From Nonomuraea guangzhouensis (GTDB lineage: Bacteria > Actinomycetota > Actinomycetes > Streptosporangiales > Streptosporangiaceae): a stretch of DNA of 64,000 nt. Under the pieces are notes generated by a model. It did no database searches and was not told where the DNA came from. It worked only from the letters and a program-made list of their open reading frames with translations. The position numbers and the translations under genes are program-made. The DNA lies in assembly GCF_019396345.1 (NCBI RefSeq), contig NZ_JAHKRM010000039.1, positions 1 to 64,000 on the forward strand. Direction: 5' to 3'. This document shows, piece after piece, positions 57,897-64,000 of the stretch (position 1 is the first letter of the stretch; the number at the start of each line of letters is the position of its first letter).

Positions 57897-60842
57897 TCAG
57901 GCGGCCAGGCTGAGATCGAGGCGGGTGTTCATGTCGAGGCGGAACCGGCCGTAGGGGTTGATGTGGACCCAGAATAGGGGTGAGAGCGCCCGGTGGTCCT
58001 CGTCGGTGAGCTTCCGCGCCCACTTCGGATCTCGTAGCACGGCTTGGAGGAGCTGGGTGTTGATGAACACCAGCGAGGACTGGAGTAGGTGCAGTGCGAG
58101 CATGGACACCTCGGCGTGCTCGCGATCGGAACCGGTGAGGGTGCCCTCGCGACCGTAGAAGATCTTGTCGTTGGCGCCGTTCCAGTTCTCCACGACCTGC
58201 AGCCCATTGTTGATCTCACGGCGGAGTTCCTCGTCGGCGAGGTAGTCGCAGGCGAAGATGGTGCGCACGACCCGGCCGAGTTCTTCCAGGGCGAGGTAGA
58301 CCGGCTGCTTGGGGCCCCCACTCTTGGACTTCATAAACCGGCGCAGCACCTGCTCGGCCTCGTTAGTGCGAAGGCGGAGCGCGGTCGCGTACTTGATGAT
58401 CTGATCGTAGTTGCGGGCGATCAGATCCCAGTCGATCGGCCGCTGCTTCAGGACCTTCGCCAGCTTCGGCCACGCGGCCTGGTTCGCGGTCGGCGCGTAC
58501 AGCTGGATCGCGCCGATGTTCTTCAGCCGGGGCAGCAGCTTGAACCCCAGGACCTCGGTGAAGGCAAAACCCCACCAGCGAAGCTCCATGGGTGTCGGTG
58601 TAGTTCGCCTCTATGTCGGCGTCGGTGCCGTGCCGCAGCAGCCCCTCGATCATCGCCGCAACCTCCGAGGAGGAACACGACTTCAGCTGTGAGTAGACGC
58701 ACAGCCGACCCTTGTCGACATGCCAGTAGATCATGACGCCGTAGCCGCCGTACCGGGCGTGGAACTCGGTCATCAGGTTGGAGTCCCAGGAGGCGAACCG
58801 CTTTGAGTCCGATGCCGTCGACGTCGCCTTCCCCCACCACTTCGGATCCCGGGCCTCCAGGGTCGCATTCACCACGGACACGATCGCGGCACGCAGGTTC
58901 TCCCGAGTGATGAAGGTCTGGCGGACGTGCCGTAGCTCGGCCTCGGTGTGGCCGTGCTCACCGGTCGCTGACATCTGTCGGATCCCCATGTTGGTGCCGA
59001 GCGCGAACAACACGAGCAGAAGCCGCTTACTCAAGGTCTCCTTGGACAGGACCTCGCGGGTCGCGACCGAGGTGAACAGGTCGGGGAAGTCGGTGATGAA
59101 CGCGGTGTTCTTCAGGATGTCCAGCAGGTCGATGGTGCCCCAGCGGCGCTGCACCTCGGCCTTCAGAGCGGTGAGGTTCTTCGGCTCGGGCAGCTTGTCG
59201 AGCTTCGGGACCGACACCCACGGCTTGCCCTTCCGGGTGGTGATCTTCACGCCTCCTGTGGTGCCCTCGACGAGGCCGGTGTTCAGCCGGTCCAGGCCCG
59301 CGGTCAGGCGGCTTTTGAGGTCGGCTATGAACTCGGTGGCATCCAGGGGCTGGGACAGGGCGGCGTAGTGGACGTCGCGGTTGGTCTCGAAGTCGCCGGG
59401 CAGGTCCTTGTCCGGATCGCGCCACCGGCCAGCGCCCTGCACGTACACCTCACGGCGCCGCAGCGCCTCCCGCAACGCGATCAGCACGCACAGCTCGTAC
59501 GGGATTCGCTCGACCCGCCCGGACTCGGCGTCCACCACCGCGTCCCGCCACGCCCACTGCACCACGCCCTCGATCGGCACCCGCTCGGTCTCGGCGTAGT
59601 ACCGCTCGGTCGCCGCGACCCCCGCGTACCGAGACAGCAAGTCGATCGCATCCATCACCGGTCGGTAGGCGGTGTTGTTGCACTTGAACTCCAACGCCGC
59701 CAGGATCGGCCCGAGCATCCGCCGGTAGTGGTGGGAGTAGGAGCCGCGCAGCTGGTAGCGGATCCGCTCGGAGACAGCCCGCTCGGTGGCCATCAGCTCC
59801 CGCGCCAGCGACTTCAGCGTTCCCACCCCACCCGGCACCGCCGGATACACCGCCTCCCGCACCGTGTCGTCGGGGCGCTCGATCGCGGCTTTGATCATTT
59901 TGACGTAGATGCCGCGCTTGCCCCGTACCTTCGTCAACTCGCCGACCAGCTCCCGCTCCACCCGCCGCTCGGCCCGCGCGTTGATCCGGTGAATCAGGTC
60001 GATCAGCAGCCCGACCAGCCCGTCGACCAGCTCGGCTTGCCGCGTCCAGCACAATGCCGCCAGCAGCGTGTACCGCACCGGCTCGGAGCTGTCCTCGAAG
60101 TCCGAGGGGTACATCCGCATCGCCCGCGTCCGCCACGCCGCCACGCCGCCACGATCCGATCCGACACCCCGGAGAAGACCCCGTCCGGCAGCCCCAGCGA
60201 CCGAGCCGTCGCCAGCTTCCCGATCTCCGCCAGCAACGTGTCCAACCCCAGCGGACCCGGGTCGGACTTCAACTCCGCCAGCACATGCGGACGGTCCAGC
60301 AGATCCTGCAACCTGCCGCACACCACCGACCCCAGTGTGCCCACCACGCCCTCCGAGAACGCCACCTCGAACTTGGAAAGGCCCGACCCCACCACCCGCT
60401 CCACCTGGCCGGGCGTCGGCGGCTCCACATCCTCGCTCCGGCATCTGCGGCGCAGCGCCTCAGCAAGCCGCCGGCGACTCGTCTCCGTCGGGCACATCTC
60501 CTCCGCCAGCCACCGTGCCCACCGGTCCTCATCCTCCTCCGTCGCCGGCCGCGTCCCGAACGCCTCCCTGATCTGCTTGCGGTGATACTCGATCGTCCGC
60601 CCCGTCCACCGGTACTTCGCGAACTCCCCGGCGTCGACCTTCACCAGTGACGCCACATAGTCGACCGCGACCAGGGGAACCTCCTGCGGACCGTCCGGGA
60701 ACCGGCCCTCAAGCTCATAGAACTTCAGCAACAACGCGAACCCCAACCGCGTCGCGCCCGACTTGTTACGGATCAGCTTCCAATCACCCTCGACCAGCGT
60801 CCACGAACCGATCAGCTCATCCGGTTCCCACTCCGCGCGCAT
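57897..60842 (-). pseudogene. tnpA: Tn3-family transposase with two small frameshifts
   Basis: Start taken as ATG 60842 (MRAEWEPDELIGSWTLVEGD); an ATG at 60908 would reach into the terminal repeat. The protein would be ~980 residues: N-terminal DUF4158-like region, then the DDE catalytic part (FTSVATREVLSKETLSKRLL, LGTNMGIRQMSATGEHGHTE, YGVMIYWHVDKGRLCVYSQL, GTDADIEANYTDTHGASLVG, ending NTRLDLSLAA). Two lesions break it: an 8-bp tandem duplication (CACGCCGC twice, 60134-60149) and one extra base in an A run (58566-58569; GGGTTTTGCC for GGGTTTGCC on the coding strand). Both read correctly when removed, so inactivation looks recent. Confidence 0.85.
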
Positions 60843-61006
60843 CCCCACCACTCCCAGACCGAGACCACCACCAGGACATGGCTCACGATCAAGGAAAAGG
60901 TCGCCCATTTCACCGGGATTGACCTACTTGCAACCACTACGCGACGAACCCGAAAGATAGCTCACCGCTACTTTGCGGCTCGCCGTAGCTTTAGGAGTTC
61001 CGGGCC
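60764..61006 (-). repeat. 243-bp terminal inverted repeat, right copy
   Basis: Reverse complement of 53726-53968 with one mismatch seen. It carries the Tn3 right end and the start of the transposase gene. Its outer end supplies the last codons and stop (TAA 60991-60993) of the neighbouring minus-strand gene. Confidence 0.85.
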
Positions 61007-62679
61007 GTGAAGGCGCCCAGGACGTCGCCGTACTCGAGGTCGCCCGCGTCCAGGTCACGGGTCTTCCCGGTGTGCACGTCCACGGCAGCCAGGTAGACCT
61101 CGTCGTCCTCGTCCGAGAGGCGCACCATCACCTCGTTGGCGTTGAGCCAGCGCTCCACGGTGTCGATCTCTTGGGCACCGTCCTCGTCCACCAGGCGCCG
61201 TAGTTTGGTGACATGTCCGGTGCGCGTATCCAGCGTGATCACGCGCTCGTCGTCGTCGGCCACGGCGAGCGTCCGGCCGTCGGGTGAAAGCGCCGCGCCG
61301 CTGATGCCCACCTCGGCGTCGACGCGGAAGCGGCGTCCGGCCAGCTTGATCTTCGTGTCCGACGAGGCCTCGCTCGCCATGGACTCGTCGATCACGCGCT
61401 TGCCGTCGTCCGTGATGGCCATGGTCCAGGCGCCGTAGGTCGTCCTGCCCTTGGTGAAGTCAAGCATCGGGCTGTCGGCGCCGCTCTGGAGGAAGTTGAC
61501 CGCGAAGTAGCGGCCGTTGCGCGAGGAGACGAACTCGGGATCGGAGCCGTGCAGCCGGATCGCGAACGTCTTGTACTTGCCGGTGGCCAGGTCGCGGACC
61601 ACGTAGTCGTTCTGGGTGTCCAGGTAGGCGACGCGCCGGCCGTCCTGGCTGACGGCCACGTCCGGCACCGTCGTGGTCTGCTTGGCGGCCTGGGAGGCGT
61701 CCAGCCGCCACTCAGTGCCCGACTTGCCCACCAGCCGCCACTGGGCGCACTCCGGGGGCTTGCGCGTGTCGTAGGGGGCGTCGCTGTTGCAGAAGCCTTG
61801 ATAGGCACGGCTGATCGGCTCGTCCAGGCGCTCCGGCAACGGGTCGGGCTGCGGCTCCTCGGCGGTGGGCGTGGGGTCGAGCTCTGTGGGTGTGAGGTCG
61901 GGCTCGGAGATCGGGGCGTCGGCCCGCTGGGCGGCCCTTTCCGCGCTGTTCGCCAGGGCGCTCAGCGCGACTATGGTGAGCGCCACGAACGCGCCGGCGC
62001 CCGCGAAGCTCAGGGTGGTGAACACGCTCCGCATCACGAGGCGCCGCCTGAGGACCAGGCGGGGCGCGGTCTGGGCAACGTCCATGGGCACCGCGACGGG
62101 CAACTCGGCCGCCAGCCGTACCAGGGCGGGCGACGGAGCGAGCGGAGCCGGTGAGGGCGGGGCCGTCCAGGGGCTCGGGGGCGCCGCGAGGTCGTCGGCC
62201 TGCCAGGGTGCCGCCCACGGGCTGTCCCCGAGCGCTTCGATGGCCTCATGGGGCCGGGGCTCCGTGGCGGCTTCATCGCCGAGGTCGAGGAGGTGCGGGT
62301 GGGTGGCTCGGACGCGTTCCGTCTCCTCCTGGAGCGCGCCGGGCATCCAGGTGCCGACCAACTGGGCGGCGCGGTGCGGGTCCAGGCCGTCATGGAACTG
62401 GGCGACCACGGCCACCCGCCCGAGCGGGGACATCCCGGCCAGCGGGAAGCCCGCGGGCGGCTCCGCGGGGCCGACGAGGTATGCCCGGTAGAGCGTGCTG
62501 AGCACTGCCTCGACCGGTCTGTTCCACCGGTGCACGGACCAGCGGCGGCCCGTCGTCACCAGGGCCTGGATGGCCAGGTCCCTGGCGCGTTCCGGGTCTC
62601 CTGTCAGGAGGTAGGCCGATCGGGCGAACCACTCCGCATGGTCGGCGGCGAACTGCGATAAGCCATCGTGCTTGGTCAA
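60991..62679 (-). CDS. Sigma-like N-domain / membrane helix / beta-propeller protein, 3' end altered by Tn3
   Basis: 562 residues from ATG 62679. Residues ~1-130 resemble ECF sigma-factor helices (ADHAEWFARSAYLLTGDPER, VEAVLSTLYRAYLVG, SPLGRVAVVAQFHDGLDPHR), but no clear region-4 recognition helix is seen. One membrane helix lies near 220 (TTLSFAGAGAFVALTIVALS), then a Pro/Thr/Glu-rich linker and a WD40/TolB-like propeller (VAVSQDGRRVAYLDTQNDYV, MAITDDGKRVI, AALSPDGRTLAVADDDERVI) outside the membrane. It could couple an external signal to a cytoplasmic sigma-like domain. The last residues ARNS and the TAA come from the Tn3 terminal repeat, so the natural C-terminus is changed; how much was lost is unknown. 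Confidence 0.72.
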   Translation of the reverse strand: MTKHDGLSQFAADHAEWFARSAYLLTGDPERARDLAIQALVTTGRRWSVHRWNRPVEAVLSTLYRAYLVGPAEPPAGFPLAGMSPLGRVAVVAQFHDGLDPHRAAQLVGTWMPGALQEETERVRATHPHLLDLGDEAATEPRPHEAIEALGDSPWAAPWQADDLAAPPSPWTAPPSPAPLAPSPALVRLAAELPVAVPMDVAQTAPRLVLRRRLVMRSVFTTLSFAGAGAFVALTIVALSALANSAERAAQRADAPISEPDLTPTELDPTPTAEEPQPDPLPERLDEPISRAYQGFCNSDAPYDTRKPPECAQWRLVGKSGTEWRLDASQAAKQTTTVPDVAVSQDGRRVAYLDTQNDYVVRDLATGKYKTFAIRLHGSDPEFVSSRNGRYFAVNFLQSGADSPMLDFTKGRTTYGAWTMAITDDGKRVIDESMASEASSDTKIKLAGRRFRVDAEVGISGAALSPDGRTLAVADDDERVITLDTRTGHVTKLRRLVDEDGAQEIDTVERWLNANEVMVRLSDEDDEVYLAAVDVHTGKTRDLDAGDLEYGDVLGAFTARNS

Positions 62680-62865
62680 TTGTTCGACTCCTCGTGGAGT
62701 TGATCACTTGCGTTTTAGAGCCTGCTGACGAAGGGATTTGGTGTCGGGGCTGGGGTCAGTAGATCGCCGGGGTGTGGTCATGGTTGGGCTGATTTCCAGT
62801 GAACAGGAGCGGGCTCCCGGTAGCTGAGGTGTTGTCTAAGCAGCTCAGCGGCCAGGAGCCCGTGG

Positions 62866-63655
62866 TTGTCTGTCTACACGCCTGCGGCCGTGAACGCCAG
62901 CGGTTGCGCCTCACTGGGATGCGCATGTCGAGACCGGAAACCGGCATACCCGTCGGATCTGGCTGATGCCGAATGGTCGGTGCTGGAGCCCGAGGCGCGG
63001 GCGATGATGGCCGAGCCGGTCGCGGCCACGGGCCGGCCGATGGTGCATGACCTGCGCGCGATGCTGGACGCGATCGGCTATGTGACCCGGTACGGGATCG
63101 AGTGGCGGGCGTTGCCGGTCGACTTCCCGCCGCACGCGGCGGTGTATGCGTTCTTCGTGCGCTGGTCCCGGCGCGGCCTGCCCGAACGGCTGCCGGGCGG
63201 CTCCGCGGCCAGCTGCGCGTACTGGCCGGACGGGGTGAGCTTCCGACGGCCGGGTGCGTGGATTCCCAGACGGTCAGGGCGGCCGAGACCGTCGGAGCGG
63301 CGGCCTGCGGTTACGACGCGGGCAAGAAACTGAAGGGGCAGAAGCGGTATGTCGTGGTCGACACGCTCGGGCTGCTGTTGTGCGTGATCGTCACCGCCGC
63401 GTCGGTGCAAGACCGTGACGGCGCGTATCCGGTGCTGGCGCTGCTGCGGGAGAAGTTCTCGACCATCACTCTGGTCTGGGCCGATGGCGGCTATACCGGT
63501 CGGCTGGTCACCTGGGCCGGGAAGGTCCTGGGTCTGGCCGTCACGATCGTCCGGCGCAGCGACGACCTGCGCGGCTTCGTCGTGCTGCCCCGCAGGTGGG
63601 TGGTGGAGCGGACGTTCGCCTGGCTGGTCCGCTACCGCCGCCTAGTGCGCCGGTT
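62866..63655 (+). pseudogene. IS5-family transposase, frameshifted and truncated
   Basis: From about TTG 62866: KPAYPSDLADAEWSVLEPEA, RAMLDAIGYVTRYGIEWRAL and AVYAFFVRWSRRGLPERL are in one frame. After a shift near 63190 come GCVDSQTVRAAETVGAAACG (first DDE Asp), ITLVWADGGYTGRLVTWAGK (second Asp) and LPRRWVVERTFAWLVRYRRL (Glu) in another. The family's last ~30 residues are replaced after RRLVR by an IS3 fragment. An inverted repeat (GGGCTCC...GGAGCCC, 62814-62860) precedes the start and may be the element's end or a leader hairpin. Confidence 0.72.
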
Positions 63656-63790
63656 CACCCAGCTGCCCAGGGTGCTGGCGTTGATGTCGAACTCGCGCGC
63701 CACCGACGCGACCGTCCGATCGCCCTCCAGCACCATGCGGATGGCTTCTTCCTTGAACTCCGGCGAGAACTGCCTGCGACGCCTCGTCAC
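63632..63790 (-). pseudogene. IS3-family OrfA, N-terminal fragment
   Basis: From GTG 63790, behind AGAGGTAGG, the minus strand encodes TRRRRQFSPEFKEEAIRMVL, then EGDRTVASVAREFDINASTL and GSWVN, the helix-turn-helix OrfA of an IS3/IS911-type element. It stops at 63632 in sequence that belongs to the IS5 transposase, so it is truncated at about 53 of ~100 residues. The right part of the window to 64000 shows no further gene. Confidence 0.7.
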
Positions 63791-64000
63791 GTACCTACCT
63801 CTTCCAGACTGTGACGCGCAGAAAAAATGGCAACACGACGCAGAGCTATGGCAGCGGGCATCCTTCAAGGCTCACCTGAACTGGGCATATATGCCTATCT
63901 CGGCTGAGAGGCTCTCCGCACAGTTGCTGACATTGTTCTGCGTTATTTAGTGAGAGGTGTCATTGATCTGCGCTGCCACTGACATTGAGTCGCATCTCGA

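Larger units (their letters stand above)
53726..61006. mobile_element. Tn3-family transposon, 7.3 kb, rearranged
   Basis: Both ends begin GGCCCGGAACTCCTAAAGC in inverted orientation (53726 rightward, 61006 leftward). Between them lie a resolvase with a res-like site, a broken Tn3 transposase and passenger genes (membrane protein, NRPS fragment, DinB, YjbR, uridine-kinase tail). The 5-bp flanks differ (GAGTA left, GTGAA right), so no target duplication is visible and one end has been rearranged. The left end repeats the transposase's first ~26 codons, suggesting a second, mostly deleted copy. Confidence 0.65.

Overview
High-GC actinobacterial DNA. The GTG/TTG starts, ATGA/GTGA gene couplings, mycothiol-type gentisate genes, Hanks-type kinase and SCO6745-type protein fit a filamentous actinomycete, probably Streptosporangiaceae (Nonomuraea-like). 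That placement is an inference from gene content. No rRNA, tRNA or CRISPR array was recognised. Much of the window is accessory DNA: at least eight mobile-element remnants and many gene fragments sit between intact operons.

Layout. 1-7.2 kb: a decaying salicylate/gentisate operon (transporter tail, chimeric dioxygenase/hydrolase remnant, salicylyl-CoA 5-hydroxylase, ADP-forming acyl-CoA synthetase, salicylyl-CoA ligase, broken maleylpyruvate isomerase), ending in an ISL3 fragment and a TetR stub. 7.2-12.5 kb: Ser/Thr kinase, Tn3 transposase remnant, a TetR/SnoaL divergent pair with a palindromic operator, and a metallo-beta-lactamase-fold hydrolase. 12.6-20.5 kb: ISL3 pseudogene, an IS701-family element inserted between two convergent genes, a Tn554-like pair of tyrosine recombinases, then fragments of DNA ligase, alcohol dehydrogenase and a YciI-like gene. 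20.6-26.4 kb: a NarL-type two-component system with small secreted and membrane proteins. 26.7-29.0 kb: a Tat-exported amine oxidase paired with an exported RidA protein, behind a perfect 17-bp hairpin that covers the ribosome binding site. 29-32 kb: broken WD40, transposase, kinase-tail and integrase fragments.

32.3-47.5 kb is the outstanding region. A 4,425-residue Tc-toxin A-subunit homologue has two large hemopexin-type repeat arrays inserted in its shell. It is followed 14 bp later by a 647-residue protein with a basic N-terminus, an F-box-like segment, a nucleic-acid-deaminase-like active site (H436-x-E438, C483-x2-C486) and a lysine-rich NLS-like tail. No TcB or TcC gene is present in the window. 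I read this as a candidate two-gene toxin delivery system with an unusual, separately encoded effector aimed at eukaryotic cells.

47.6-53.7 kb: resolvase and DpdA-like fragments, then an intact five-gene RiPP operon: two small unknown proteins, a precursor with four Tyr-x-Gln motifs, a radical SAM/SPASM maturase and a JmjC-type oxygenase. This suggests a multi-cyclophane, possibly hydroxylated, peptide. 53.7-61.0 kb: a Tn3-family element bounded by 243-bp inverted repeats, carrying a resolvase with a res-like site, an NRPS fragment, DinB and YjbR genes and a uridine-kinase tail; its transposase is broken by two small indels. 61-64 kb: a sigma-like/membrane/propeller protein whose stop codon comes from the Tn3 end, then nested IS5 and IS3 remnants.
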